A DNA stretch of 47,670 bases from JBGTIS01 sp041745535 (GCA_041745535.1 JBGTIS010000366.1:1-47670); one strand, 5' to 3'. Positions 25,205 to 34,645 are shown, counted from the stretch's first letter. Numbers and translations are program-made. The notes: generated by a model from the letters alone, not told the origin.

Positions 25205-25212
25205 CAAATGTA
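25205..25212 (-). promoter_or_regulatory. -7 promoter box for fabD (TACATTTG on minus strand)
   Basis: Exact TAnnTTTG match 26 bases upstream of the fabD ATG. A TTTTGG element lies about 24 bases further up, slightly wide for a -33 box. The expected start near 25199 gives a leader of about 20 bases. Confidence 0.6.
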
Positions 25213-25273
25213 CAATTAACTTCAATAGTTACCAGCCAAAATCAAGGTTTTTATCGCTTTTTGCAGGTTATGT

Positions 25274-25313
25274 AAACAGCAGGCAGGATTATATGTAACC
25301 CTGCCTGCTGTTT
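25274..25313 (-). terminator. Perfect 14-bp hairpin after the T9SS cargo gene
   Basis: Arms 25274-25287 and 25300-25313 pair perfectly and are GC-rich, with a 12-base loop. It begins about 40 bases past the stop of the minus-strand gene at 25355. There is no U-tract on the minus strand, so it may act as a 3' stabilising or factor-assisted stop. Confidence 0.7.
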
Positions 25314-25354
25314 GTTCCAAAATTCTATTATGATGTTGAAATAAGGCGCATGCC

Positions 25355-28177
25355 TTAAAACATAACATGCACCCACCCTTTATACTGCCTGGGACCACGA
25401 TTCGGATCTAACCAGATAAACTGTACATCGGCGGTATAATAATACACGCCGGGCGGCACCAGTTGGCCTTCTTCATCTCTTCCGTCCCAATTAATAAGTA
25501 TGCTCTGTTCAGGACCTGATTGAAAAGAACGAATCTCTTTCCCCCAGCGATTGAACACAGTAAAGCTCACACTTTTAACAAACCTGGGACATTTGTTCTC
25601 CTCCGGTTTGTTGTAAGCCCGAAACACATCGTTCTCACCATCGGCATTCGGGGTGAACACATTGGGCAGTTCAAACGAAGGACAGTTATCGTTACAGATA
25701 GGTTCACTCAACTCACTTTCATTGCCCGAACGGTCTACCGCTGAGATGCGGTAACAACCGGCAAAGGAAGCCAGTGGTCCATCCACATAAAAAGTATCCG
25801 TAACTGTTTTTACTTTCTCAAAACTTCCTTCTTCTCCTGTAAAGGAAAAATATACATTGTACCCCCCTACATCGCTGTCGCAGTCGGAAGGATCGCGCTG
25901 CCAGGTAATGGTATTGAAAAACTGATTGAAATCGCAGGGCTTCCCTTCCAGCAGCGATTCGCAATCGTTAATATCGGCATTGGGAATGGATACCCGCATC
26001 GGCATACAGGGTGGAATGGTATCGTTGGGTTGCGCGCATACTTTCTGCGAATTATTCAGCAATGGCGCTACAATCAGTTCATTCCCATAGCTTCCCTGTG
26101 TGGTAATGTAATAACAATACTCTAACTGATCGGACAAAGGTTGTCCATCCACTTCCCCCTCATCTAAATAAGTAAAGCCCTCAGCCGGTGCGTTTACGCT
26201 GTCAATGAGCACAAAAGTCCCCGCGTCATTACCGGCTACACGGTTACGGTATATATAATGAAAAGGGTAATCCTGTGAACTATTGCTCCAGGGCACATCG
26301 GCCTGCCAGTTGAGCCGGATTGAGCCAACCAAAGGTGCTGGTTCCAACCGTACGCTGGATGCCACCGCAGAGGTATCTATCAACTGTCCGTTAGCGTCAT
26401 AAAATACTATCCGGTAATTGTATACCTGATCCTGGGTGTTTAATCCCGTATCCGTAAAAACAGTGTCCTGAATGCCGGAAGCCACATTTTGAATTTCGGC
26501 ATTGCCAGAAAAAGCTGTAGCACGAAGCAGATCGTAACTATAAGGGGCGGGAAATAAAGCGCTGTCTATCTGAAAAGGTCCCATCCACGATACATCTATT
26601 ACACCTTGTTCCTTACTGGTTTCTTCAATACTTACTTTGGTAATTACCGGCGCATTGGCTTCCATAATGGCACAGGCTTCTTCAGACGCATAACTCTCCC
26701 CACCTTCGGGCAAAGGAAAAACTGCTACCAGTCGGTAACAATACGTTACGCCCGGATCAAGACCTTCTCCATTGTTGTCATCTTTGAAACTTACTACCCC
26801 GGCATCTACTTCAGCTACCAGTTCGTATTCGCCACCCGAGGGAATACCCGTTTGGCAATTATCGGCTTCAAACTCAAATTCATCTACCCGTCGCCAAATC
26901 TGTATCCGGTCGGCCTGCGCCTCACATAAGTAGCTATCCCAGTTCAAATTAATAGACTTGCCAATAGCGGATTCAGCCATTAATCCGGTAGGGGCAGGTC
27001 CTACCACGTAGATATTCCAGGTTTTAAAATCTACCAGCGACGGACCTGATGCCGGATCGTCAGCAGCTTTTATCTCTACCTGATAAGGTCGTGTTCTGAT
27101 GTGGGTACAGTTGGTTTGCCATGAGAATTGTCCTGTAACTGGCGAGGGCAAAGAAGCAGGTGGTGGCTTTGGAATAAAGGTGGCGGGGGAGGAAGGTAAT
27201 TCGAAAACACCGCCGAAAGCTTCCAGAAAAATTTTGTCATTATCAGGATCTTCGGCCGAAACGGTAGCTTCCAGCAAAGAACCTGCCTCCAAGCAGGTAT
27301 CTACAGGAACCGTTACTACCGGCGGCTCATTATCGCATTCCTCTACGATAATCTGCATATCGCGGGTTACATGGCCCAGTTTTACCCATCGGTCGCCAAT
27401 CAGCCGCCATTCCTCAATGATAAAAGCGATGTTATATTCACCCGCGTTGCCAGGGGCGTCCCAAACTATATCTCCGGTAATAGAATCCAGCGTTAAAGTA
27501 GGCGGAAAACTTCCGTCCTGTTTGATAGGATCAGGATTTGCTCCGGAATTTACATCATATACAGGAGGCAACTGATATCCGTCTACATCCTGATCTCTGT
27601 CCTTCTTAGGGATTACCATTTTATAAGAAATGCTGTCACCGTCTGGGTCGTATGCACCCGGATTATGTAAAAATGGAACACCGGTACAGCCCTTGTCCAC
27701 CGGAGGAATTAATAGTACCGGTGAGTTGTTACACCCCGACAAAGGATCAATTACGATTTTGGTTTCAATATAAAAAGGAGTGTTTACCGAATTGACCATA
27801 TTCAGGATGTCGTCGTTCCGGTTGAATTCTCTAAACGTAATGGTATATTCCCCTGGACCTGGAAAGGTATGTACGGTTATAAACTCACTTACGCGAATCT
27901 GATCCTGGTTAGAGATTATCCTTCTGGTAAAGAACACATTTTCTGTGTTCAGATCCACAATTTCTCCATCACCGTAATTCAATTCACCATTTCCAAATTC
28001 CACATCCGAGCCGGTATCTTCATACCCCACTACTGTAAACCTGTAGGTAAGGGTTTGGCAGTCTACCAGTTGAGCGATAATTTCTCCTGCCCTGATGTGC
28101 GTGGCATAAGTGGGGAAGGCCTGTATACAAGTAATTAGCAGCAACAAACCTGAAAAGTGTAAGTAATATTTTTTCAA
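25355..28177 (-). CDS. Large secreted protein with T9SS type B (gliding-associated) C-terminal domain
   Basis: 940 residues. A signal peptide (KKYYLHFSGLLLLITCIQAF, cleavage near TYA) leads to an N-terminal HIRAGEIIAQ module seen in long Bacteroidota surface proteins. Several Ig/fibronectin III-like repeats follow, for example APTGLMAESAIGKSINLNW and WQRDPSDCDSDVGGYNVYF, with many paired cysteines. Residues 832-940 are the type B sorting domain (ELPNVFTPNADGENDVF, FNRWGKEI, WDGRDEEGQLVPPGVYYY). It is exported by Sec, then by the type IX system, and attached at the surface, where adhesion is the usual guess. No PorP/SprF-like partner is adjacent. Confidence 0.92.
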   Translation of the reverse strand: MKKYYLHFSGLLLLITCIQAFPTYATHIRAGEIIAQLVDCQTLTYRFTVVGYEDTGSDVEFGNGELNYGDGEIVDLNTENVFFTRRIISNQDQIRVSEFITVHTFPGPGEYTITFREFNRNDDILNMVNSVNTPFYIETKIVIDPLSGCNNSPVLLIPPVDKGCTGVPFLHNPGAYDPDGDSISYKMVIPKKDRDQDVDGYQLPPVYDVNSGANPDPIKQDGSFPPTLTLDSITGDIVWDAPGNAGEYNIAFIIEEWRLIGDRWVKLGHVTRDMQIIVEECDNEPPVVTVPVDTCLEAGSLLEATVSAEDPDNDKIFLEAFGGVFELPSSPATFIPKPPPASLPSPVTGQFSWQTNCTHIRTRPYQVEIKAADDPASGPSLVDFKTWNIYVVGPAPTGLMAESAIGKSINLNWDSYLCEAQADRIQIWRRVDEFEFEADNCQTGIPSGGEYELVAEVDAGVVSFKDDNNGEGLDPGVTYCYRLVAVFPLPEGGESYASEEACAIMEANAPVITKVSIEETSKEQGVIDVSWMGPFQIDSALFPAPYSYDLLRATAFSGNAEIQNVASGIQDTVFTDTGLNTQDQVYNYRIVFYDANGQLIDTSAVASSVRLEPAPLVGSIRLNWQADVPWSNSSQDYPFHYIYRNRVAGNDAGTFVLIDSVNAPAEGFTYLDEGEVDGQPLSDQLEYCYYITTQGSYGNELIVAPLLNNSQKVCAQPNDTIPPCMPMRVSIPNADINDCESLLEGKPCDFNQFFNTITWQRDPSDCDSDVGGYNVYFSFTGEEGSFEKVKTVTDTFYVDGPLASFAGCYRISAVDRSGNESELSEPICNDNCPSFELPNVFTPNADGENDVFRAYNKPEENKCPRFVKSVSFTVFNRWGKEIRSFQSGPEQSILINWDGRDEEGQLVPPGVYYYTADVQFIWLDPNRGPRQYKGWVHVMF

Positions 28178-28541
28178 TGCTGTAAAATCTAAATCTTCTA
28201 CTAAAATAACTTAACTAAGCACAACGGATTTGAATTTATGCTCACCTGATTTGAATCTTAACATCCTAACGGAAGTTCTATTTAAAAATTATGGTTAGAT
28301 GTCCATATTTTACACAGGTAATACAATTAATAACTATTAAGAAAAAGCAAGTTGTATATTTACAAATATATAAAATTTTGGACAATTTAAAGAATATTGA
28401 TAACAGATACTATATAAATTAATTATAGTTTAGAATAGTTTAAAATTGTATCAAGAACATTACTAACGTTGTTTAGTAAGTTTTCGTGCTGTAATTTAGG
28501 CCGAAATTTAGATTTAATCACAGTAAAGTACACAAATTTAT
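28178..28541. other. Divergent AT-rich promoter region (T9SS protein / sdhC)
   Basis: 364 bases without a gene, strongly AT-rich. On the minus strand a TATATTTG box at 28363-28370 could drive the T9SS gene. On the plus strand no exact box is evident before sdhC, and sdhC has no Shine-Dalgarno site. Nothing else was recognised. Confidence 0.55.
28363..28370 (-). promoter_or_regulatory. Candidate -7 box (TATATTTG on minus strand)
   Basis: Exact TAnnTTTG match in the divergent spacer, 186 bases upstream of the T9SS protein start. The AT-rich context raises the chance of a random match, and a properly spaced TTTG -33 element is missing. Confidence 0.35.
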
Positions 28542-29231
28542 ATGAGTTGGGTTACACAAACTTTTTCAAGCTCTATTGGAAAGAAAATAATTATGTCCTT
28601 AACTGGATTGTTTCTTATTTCTTTTTTGGCGGTACATGTTTCCGGAAACATGCTTCTTTTTCAAAACGATCAGGGAGAAGCCTTTAATATCTATACCGAA
28701 TTCATGACCCACAATCCGTTTATTAAAACTGTTTCTTATATTTTATATGCGTCTATTTTAATTCATGTTATTTATTCTTTAATTCTTTCTATCAATAACA
28801 GAAAATCCAGGCCTGTAGGTTATGCCAAAGCAAACCCAAGCGCGAACAGTGTATGGGCTTCCAGAAATATGGGGATTCTGGGAACTATTATCCTCATTTT
28901 TTTACTTATCCATATGAAAAGTTTCTGGTATGGTTTAAAGTTCGGAAACCCGCCTATGGTTACTTATCCGGAAGAAGGAGAAGTAAAAAACATGTACATT
29001 ATCGTAGAAAAGGCTTTTTCACAATGGTGGTATGTAGCCCTGTATGTGGCAGCTATGATTGGCCTGGCCTTTCACCTGTCGCATGGGTTTGTCAGTGCTT
29101 TTCAAACCTTAGGTTTACAGCATAAAAAATATACCCCCTTTATAAAAAAATTAGGCATTGCGTTTTCTATTATTGTCTCCCTGTTGTTTGCATCAATGCC
29201 TATTTACATCTATATCAGAAGCCTTGGATAA
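28542..29231 (+). CDS. sdhC: Succinate dehydrogenase cytochrome b558 subunit
   Basis: 229 residues with five membrane helices, the diheme single-subunit anchor type found with Bacteroidota and Wolinella-type quinol:fumarate reductases. Candidate heme ligands are H32, H75, H124 and H178/H181, each within a helix. It anchors SdhAB to the inner membrane and exchanges electrons with menaquinone. It is the first gene of sdhCAB, and sdhA starts 18 bases later. Confidence 0.95.
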   Translation: MSWVTQTFSSSIGKKIIMSLTGLFLISFLAVHVSGNMLLFQNDQGEAFNIYTEFMTHNPFIKTVSYILYASILIHVIYSLILSINNRKSRPVGYAKANPSANSVWASRNMGILGTIILIFLLIHMKSFWYGLKFGNPPMVTYPEEGEVKNMYIIVEKAFSQWWYVALYVAAMIGLAFHLSHGFVSAFQTLGLQHKKYTPFIKKLGIAFSIIVSLLFASMPIYIYIRSLG

Positions 29232-29249
29232 AATATAAACTGATTTTAA

Positions 29250-31163
29250 ATGATTCTAGATTCAAAAGCACCGGAAGGCCCATTGGCAGAAAAGTGGACC
29301 AAACATAAATTTAATGTAAAGCTGGTAAATCCGGCCAATAAACGGAAATACGATATTATTGTAGTAGGTACAGGCCTGGCCGGAGCCTCAGCGGCTGCTT
29401 CTCTTGCTGAATTAGGCTATAATGTAAAAGCTTTTTGTTTTCAGGATAGTCCGCGCCGCGCCCATAGTATTGCCGCACAAGGTGGTATTAATGCCGCGAA
29501 GAACTACCAAAACGATGGTGACAGCATATTCCGGTTATTTTACGATACCATTAAAGGCGGTGATTATCGTTCCAGAGAGTCGAATGTGTACCGCCTGTCA
29601 GAAGTTAGCGTTAATATTATTGACCAGTGCGTAGCGCAGGGTGTACCCTTTGCCCGCGAATATGGTGGTTTGCTGGCCAATCGTTCTTTTGGCGGCGCAC
29701 AGGTTTCCCGTACCTTTTACGCCCGGGGGCAAACCGGACAGCAGTTGTTAATAGGGGCTTACGGCGCGTTAAGCCGTCAGATAGCCAACGGAAAGGTAAA
29801 AATGTATCCCCGCGCCGAAATGCTGGATTTGGTGATGGTAGATGGAAAAGCCAGGGGAATTATTACCAGAAATCTGATTACGGGTGAAATTGATGCTCAC
29901 AGTGGCCATGCTGTAATCCTGGCTACCGGTGGTTATGGTAATGTGTTTTACCTGTCAACCAATGCCATGGGTTCCAATGCTACGGCCGCCTGGCGTGCCC
30001 ACAAGCGCGGTGCTTTGTTTGCCAACCCTTGTTATACACAGATTCACCCTACCTGTATTCCTGTAATGGGGGCACACCAGTCTAAATTAACCCTGATGTC
30101 GGAATCACTTAGAAATGACGGCCGGGTGTGGGTGCCCAAACAAAAAGGTGATAAACGAAAGCCTGTTGATATTCCTGAAAATGAAAGGGACTATTACCTG
30201 GAAAGAAAATATCCTTCGTTCGGCAACCTGGTACCGCGCGATGTAGCTTCCAGAAATGCCAAGTATGTGTGCGACGAAGGCCGTGGCGTAGGCCCTACCG
30301 GACTGGCGGTATACCTGGACTTTGCCGATGCCATTAAACGTGATGGAGAGGACACCATATCAGCAAAATATGGGAACCTGTTTACCATGTATGAAAAAAT
30401 TACCGGTAATAATCCGTATAAAACCCCCATGATGATTTATCCTGCCGTCCATTACACTATGGGTGGAGTGTGGGTAGATTATAACCTGATGACCAACATT
30501 CCTGGTTTGTATGCGCTGGGTGAATGTAATTTCTCCGACCATGGCGCGAACCGACTGGGGGCCAGCGCACTGATGCAGGGGCTGGCCGATGGCTATTTCG
30601 TGCTTCCATATACCATTGGTAACTACCTGGCCGGAGTACCTTACGAGAAAATTCCGACTGATCATCCTGCTTTTAAAGAAACAGAAACGAAGATAAGGAG
30701 CAGCATTGATAAGCTGTTAAATATCAAAGGCACCAAAACGGTTGATCACTTTCATCGCGAATTGGGCAAGGTTATGTGGGATTACTGCGGTATGTCCAGA
30801 ACAGCCGAAGGCCTGAAAAAAGCTAAAAAAATGGTGCAGGAAATCCGTGCGGAATTCTGGAACGATGTAAAATTAACAGGAACGAACGAAGAGCTGAATC
30901 AAACCCTGGAAAAAGCCAATCGTGTGGCCGACTTTCTGGAACTGGGCGAACTGATGATAGACGATGCCCTGCACCGTGAGGAATCCTGTGGCGGACATTT
31001 CCGCGAAGAATACCAGACGGAAGAAGGAGAGGCCAAACGGGATGATGAGAACTTTTCTTATGTTGCTGCCTGGGAATATAAAGGCGCTAATCAGTCTGAG
31101 GTGCTTAATAAAGAAAATTTAATTTTTGAAAATGTTAAACTGACACAAAGAAGCTATAAATAA
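29250..31163 (+). CDS. sdhA: Succinate dehydrogenase/fumarate reductase flavoprotein subunit
   Basis: 637 residues. FAD Rossmann motif DIIVVGTGLAGASAAASL near 35-52. The covalent FAD histidine is H72 in RRAHSIAAQGGIN. Substrate-site elements include HPTCIP and ALGECNFSDHGANRLGASAL. The length and sequence fit the longer Bacteroidota/epsilon-proteobacterial type. It oxidises succinate to fumarate (or the reverse) on the cytosolic side of the membrane complex. It is followed by a 116-base spacer with a strong hairpin before sdhB. Confidence 0.97.
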   Translation: MILDSKAPEGPLAEKWTKHKFNVKLVNPANKRKYDIIVVGTGLAGASAAASLAELGYNVKAFCFQDSPRRAHSIAAQGGINAAKNYQNDGDSIFRLFYDTIKGGDYRSRESNVYRLSEVSVNIIDQCVAQGVPFAREYGGLLANRSFGGAQVSRTFYARGQTGQQLLIGAYGALSRQIANGKVKMYPRAEMLDLVMVDGKARGIITRNLITGEIDAHSGHAVILATGGYGNVFYLSTNAMGSNATAAWRAHKRGALFANPCYTQIHPTCIPVMGAHQSKLTLMSESLRNDGRVWVPKQKGDKRKPVDIPENERDYYLERKYPSFGNLVPRDVASRNAKYVCDEGRGVGPTGLAVYLDFADAIKRDGEDTISAKYGNLFTMYEKITGNNPYKTPMMIYPAVHYTMGGVWVDYNLMTNIPGLYALGECNFSDHGANRLGASALMQGLADGYFVLPYTIGNYLAGVPYEKIPTDHPAFKETETKIRSSIDKLLNIKGTKTVDHFHRELGKVMWDYCGMSRTAEGLKKAKKMVQEIRAEFWNDVKLTGTNEELNQTLEKANRVADFLELGELMIDDALHREESCGGHFREEYQTEEGEAKRDDENFSYVAAWEYKGANQSEVLNKENLIFENVKLTQRSYK

Positions 31164-31167
31164 TGAA

Positions 31168-31252
31168 ACCGAGCCACGGTGGCCGAGCCTAAGAAAAATT
31201 TTTCTTTATATAGGAATTATTAAAGCGAGGTTCCATGCCGTCGTGGCCCGGT
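31168..31252 (+). repeat. Strong hairpin in the sdhA-sdhB spacer
   Basis: Arms at 31168-31183 and 31237-31252 form a 16-position stem with two G-U pairs and one mismatch, and are much richer in G/C than the flanks. The 53-base interior contains a perfect 16-base palindrome (AAGAAAAATTTTTCTT). There is no T-tract after the stem. It starts just after the sdhA stop and ends 27 bases before the sdhB start. Confidence 0.7.
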
Positions 31253-31279
31253 GGCAGATAAAATCATAATTACAAACGC

Positions 31280-32032
31280 ATGAAATTGACATTAAAGATA
31301 TGGCGTCAGAAAAACGCTGAAGCAAAAGGAAAATTCATTACCTATCCTATAAATGATATTTCACCGGATATGTCATTTCTGGAAATGCTCGACGTACTGA
31401 ATGAATCACTGGTGGATAAAGGAGAAGAACCCATAGAATTCGATCATGATTGCAGAGAAGGCATCTGTGGAAGTTGCGCGCTCTATATCAATGGCCGGCC
31501 CCATGGCCCCCAAAGAGCAGCTACTGCCTGCCAGTTGCACATGCGTACGTTTAAAGATGGGGATACCATTACCATAGAACCCTGGCGTGCCAAAGCTTTT
31601 CCTGTAATTAAAGACCTGGTGGTAAATAGAAGTGCCTTCGACCGGATTGTGCAGGCCGGTGGTTACGTTTCTGTCAATACCGGTGGTGTACCTGATGCGA
31701 ACGAAATTCCTATTGCGAAAGTGGTTGCCGATGAAGCATTTAATGCCGCTACCTGTATTGCCTGTGGCGCCTGTGTGGCGGCCTGTAAAAATGCTTCAGC
31801 GATGTTGTTTGTAAGTGCTAAAATTTCTCAGCTGGCCCTGCTGCCGCAAGGACAGGTAGAACGCAAGGAACGGGCAGAGAAAATGATCGCGCGGATGGAT
31901 GCGGAAGGTTTTGGTGCCTGTACCAATACACAGGCCTGTTCAGCCGAATGCCCCAAGGAAATAAGTTTTACCAACATTGCCCGCATGAACCGTGAGTTCA
32001 TTAGCGCAAAAGCCAGCTCTGATAATGTATGA
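31280..32032 (+). CDS. sdhB: Succinate dehydrogenase/fumarate reductase iron-sulfur subunit
   Basis: 250 residues with all three Fe-S clusters readable. The plant-type [2Fe-2S] uses C58, C63, C66 and C84. The [4Fe-4S] uses C159, C162, C165 and C224. The [3Fe-4S] uses C169, C214 and C220. It wires electrons from the SdhA flavin to the SdhC hemes. It is the last gene of sdhCAB, with an intrinsic terminator about 30 bases past its stop. A 116-base spacer with a hairpin separates it from sdhA, which is wide for this operon. Confidence 0.97.
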   Translation: MKLTLKIWRQKNAEAKGKFITYPINDISPDMSFLEMLDVLNESLVDKGEEPIEFDHDCREGICGSCALYINGRPHGPQRAATACQLHMRTFKDGDTITIEPWRAKAFPVIKDLVVNRSAFDRIVQAGGYVSVNTGGVPDANEIPIAKVVADEAFNAATCIACGACVAACKNASAMLFVSAKISQLALLPQGQVERKERAEKMIARMDAEGFGACTNTQACSAECPKEISFTNIARMNREFISAKASSDNV

Positions 32033-32060
32033 CCTGCATTTCAGATAAACCATAACCGAG

Positions 32061-32091
32061 AAGCCCTGCGATTTTGTGTAGGGCTTTTTGT
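32061..32091 (+). terminator. Intrinsic terminator of sdhCAB
   Basis: Seven-base arms at 32061-32067 and 32080-32086 with a 12-base loop, followed by a T-rich tract to 32091. It lies 29 bases past the sdhB stop. Confidence 0.75.
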
Positions 32092-32182
32092 TTTACGGGT
32101 GTGTGATGAATATCCTTCCCGGTTTTTCCATTTTACGTATTTTATCTTTTTCTTCGCGAATTCACCAGCTATTGATAAGGCT

Positions 32183-33097
32183 ATGATGAAATTATTGAAA
32201 ACCTTATGTGAAATCCACGCGCCTTCCGGCGATGAGATAAACATGAAAAACTTTCTGCTCGATTATGTGGCGACAAACCAATCGAAATGGAAAGTAAAGC
32301 CCGAACTGATTTATGGCGATGATTTCCAGGATTGCTTAATATTAAAATTTGGAAATCCCCGCACCGCTGTGTTCGCTCATATGGACAGCATCGGTTTTAC
32401 GGTACGGTATAATAACCAGCTTATTCCCATTGGTGGCCCCGAAGCCAAAACGGGATACCAGTTAACTGGTCTGGACCGGCTCGGTCCTATTTTGTGCGAA
32501 ATGGAGGTAAATGACGAAGAGCAACCCTTCTATAAATTTGGGCGGGCTATTGAACGAGGTACGCAATTGGTATTTGCCTGCGATTTCCGAGAAACGGAGG
32601 AATATGTACAGTCTTGTTATTTGGATAACCGGCTGGGGGTGTATAATGTGCTTAAACTGGCCGAAACTTTAGAAGATGGGGCAATTGTTTTTAGCTGCTG
32701 GGAAGAGCAGGGCGGTGGGTCAGTTCCTTACTTATCCAAATATCTTTACGAAAATTTTAAAATAAAGCAGTTCCTTATTTCTGACATTACCTGGATCACC
32801 GATGGTGTGGCGCATGGCGAAGGTGTAGTAATTTCTATGCGCGACAAAGGCATACCCAGGCGTTCCTATGTAGAAAAAATTATTGATATCGCGGAAAAAT
32901 CAGGCATTGATTTTCAGTTAGAGGTAGAAGCATTTGGCTCCAGCGATGCCCGGGAACTACAGGCAGCTTCTTACCCTTTCGACTGGTGTTTTGTGGGTGC
33001 GCCGGAAGACCATGTGCATTCACCCGATGAAATTGTTCATAAAAGTGATATCGCGGCTATGCTTGCGCTGTATCAGAAACTCATGAAAGAATTATAA
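32183..33097 (+). CDS. M42-type metallo-aminopeptidase
   Basis: 304 residues from ATG 32183 (a second ATG follows at once). The frame opens at 32099, but that N-terminus reads across AT-rich spacer. A two-metal M42/M20 active site can be traced: H66 and D68 in AHMDSIG, bridging D148 in YLDNRLG, E174/E175 in WEEQGGG, D201 in ISDITW and H279 in HVHSPDE. CEIHAPSGDE is the usual N-terminal signature. It is a cytosolic peptidase trimming short peptides, probably as a large oligomer. It is shorter than typical M42 proteins (about 340-360), perhaps with a reduced PDZ-like domain. hpt follows after 48 bases on the same strand. Confidence 0.82.
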   Translation: MMKLLKTLCEIHAPSGDEINMKNFLLDYVATNQSKWKVKPELIYGDDFQDCLILKFGNPRTAVFAHMDSIGFTVRYNNQLIPIGGPEAKTGYQLTGLDRLGPILCEMEVNDEEQPFYKFGRAIERGTQLVFACDFRETEEYVQSCYLDNRLGVYNVLKLAETLEDGAIVFSCWEEQGGGSVPYLSKYLYENFKIKQFLISDITWITDGVAHGEGVVISMRDKGIPRRSYVEKIIDIAEKSGIDFQLEVEAFGSSDARELQAASYPFDWCFVGAPEDHVHSPDEIVHKSDIAAMLALYQKLMKEL

Positions 33098-33145
33098 GTT
33101 ATGCTTTCGCTCACAAAAAAATATCCTGTAAATTCAGTAAATACT

Positions 33146-33679
33146 ATGCGTTTACTCGATAAAGAATTTGATATCTATATAACGGCGGCAGACATTAGCC
33201 GGGCGGTAAAAAAAATAGCAGGCCAAATTGCCCGCGATTATCAGGATCTGAATCCATTGTTTCTGGCGGTGTTAAACGGATCGATCATGTTCGGCGCCGA
33301 TCTGATTCGTGAAATCCCCGGTTCGCTTGAAATTTCTTTTATCAAGCTAAAATCGTATCGGGGTACCCAAACCACCGGAAATATCGAAAACCTGATTGGT
33401 TTGCAGGAAGATATAAAAGGCAGGCATATAATTATTGTGGAAGATATTGTAGATACCGGAAAAACTTTGCGGTTTACCATTGACTCATTGCAAATGCGGC
33501 AACCTGCCTCTATTGCCATCGCTACCTTGCTGCATAAGCCTGAAGTTACTGAAACCCAACTGGACATCCGGTATTGCGGGTTTAAAATACCCAATAAATT
33601 TGTGGTAGGCTATGGCCTAGATTACGATGGACAGGGACGCAATCTGAAAGACATTTATCAGATAAAAACAAAAATTTAA
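33146..33679 (+). CDS. hpt: Hypoxanthine phosphoribosyltransferase
   Basis: 177 residues from ATG 33146, which gives the usual family N-terminus; an in-frame ATG at 33101 would add 15 residues. The PRPP-binding loop is VEDIVDTGKT at 98-107, and LNGSIMFGADLIRE and SYRGTQTTG are the other conserved loops. It salvages hypoxanthine and guanine to IMP and GMP in the cytosol. It sits between the peptidase and adenylate kinase genes, and hpt next to adk fits a purine-salvage cluster. Confidence 0.93.
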   Translation: MRLLDKEFDIYITAADISRAVKKIAGQIARDYQDLNPLFLAVLNGSIMFGADLIREIPGSLEISFIKLKSYRGTQTTGNIENLIGLQEDIKGRHIIIVEDIVDTGKTLRFTIDSLQMRQPASIAIATLLHKPEVTETQLDIRYCGFKIPNKFVVGYGLDYDGQGRNLKDIYQIKTKI

Positions 33680-33681
33680 AT

Positions 33682-33689
33682 TATTTTTG
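33682..33689 (+). promoter_or_regulatory. Candidate -7 box (TATTTTTG) upstream of adk
   Basis: Exact TAnnTTTG match right after the hpt stop and 115 bases before adk. A start here would give adk a leader of about 110 bases. No clear -33 element was seen. Confidence 0.35.
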
Positions 33690-33804
33690 TAACCTTACTG
33701 TCCTTTTAAATGTAACATACCACTGGAATTCTCATTTAAAACAGGGTATAATTATTAATTCGCAATACAAAAACGAAAACTGATTTTTCGATTAATTATT
33801 AACT

Positions 33805-34380
33805 ATGTTAAATATTGTATTATTTGGCCCTCCCGGGGCAGGCAAAGGAACACAAAGCCAGAAACTTATTGACTTCTACAATCTTACCCATATATCCACC
33901 GGTGACCTGTTCCGAAAACATTTGGGTGAAGGTACTGAACTGGGTTTACTGGCACAAACCTTTATGAGCCAGGGCAAACTGGTACCCGACAAACTGGTAA
34001 TTGATATGGTAGACCATAAGCTGGAGGAAGATAATGACTATAATGGAATTATTTTCGATGGTTTCCCCAGAACCATTCCACAGGCAGAGGCGCTGGACAA
34101 ATTCCTGGAAAGTAAAGGCACACCTATTACCTGCATGATCGCATTGGAGGTACCTCATATGGAACTGATCAAAAGAATTCTGGAACGGGGTAAAAGCTCA
34201 GGCCGTACCGACGATCAGAATGAAGAAAAAATTCAGACACGCCTAAATATTTATCAGCAGGAAACACTTCCGGTAGCCGATTTTTATAAGAAACAAAATA
34301 AATATTCTGCCATTAATGGGGTTGGTAAAATTGAAGAAATTTTTGAGTCGATTAAGGCAGAGATTAGTAAGTTTCGGTAA
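33805..34380 (+). CDS. adk: Adenylate kinase
   Basis: 191 residues, the short-LID form without zinc cysteines. The P-loop GPPGAGKGT is at 8-16; DGFPRTIPQAEALD is the adenylate kinase signature. RILERGKSSGRTDDQNEE replaces the long LID. It interconverts ATP + AMP and 2 ADP in the cytosol. It ends at a bidirectional terminator shared with the convergent RHH gene. Confidence 0.97.
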   Translation: MLNIVLFGPPGAGKGTQSQKLIDFYNLTHISTGDLFRKHLGEGTELGLLAQTFMSQGKLVPDKLVIDMVDHKLEEDNDYNGIIFDGFPRTIPQAEALDKFLESKGTPITCMIALEVPHMELIKRILERGKSSGRTDDQNEEKIQTRLNIYQQETLPVADFYKKQNKYSAINGVGKIEEIFESIKAEISKFR

Positions 34381-34390
34381 TACCAAAATA

Positions 34391-34422
34391 AAACCAGAGG
34401 TACCGCTGTAGGCCTCTGGTTT
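34391..34422. terminator. Bidirectional hairpin between adk and the RHH gene
   Basis: Perfect 10-base arms at 34391-34400 and 34413-34422 with a 12-base loop. It lies 10 bases past the adk stop and just beyond the stop of the minus-strand gene at 34429. Short A/T runs flank both sides. Confidence 0.75.
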
Positions 34423-34428
34423 ATAATA

Positions 34429-34614
34429 TTACTGATCATCTGACCTGTTTCTATCGTCCTTCTTCTTTGCTTTTCTGCCTGCATCCCGCAGTGCCTTGTC
34501 GATAATCCATTCTATTTGTCCGTTTGTACTTCTGAATTCATCAGCAGCCCATTTTTCTACGGCTTCCATCATGTCCGCACTTATCCGTAAAGCAAATGCC
34601 TTTTTATTGGCCAT
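34429..34614 (-). CDS. Arc/MetJ-type ribbon-helix-helix protein
   Basis: 61 residues from ATG 34614 (another in-frame ATG is two codons upstream). The strand KKAFALRIS, helix ADMMEAVEKWAADEF, turn RSTNGQ and helix IEWIIDKALRDAG form a ribbon-helix-helix fold of the Arc family. A very basic/acidic tail (KAKKKDDRNRSDDQ) ends it. Such small proteins bind operator DNA as dimers. It begins 31 bases after the SPFH gene on the same strand, so the two are probably one operon; it may autoregulate that operon. I recall similar SPFH plus Arc-like pairs in other bacteria. Confidence 0.8.
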   Translation of the reverse strand: MANKKAFALRISADMMEAVEKWAADEFRSTNGQIEWIIDKALRDAGRKAKKKDDRNRSDDQ

Positions 34615-34645
34615 TCTCAAAAAATATTAATCTTACCTAAATTTA

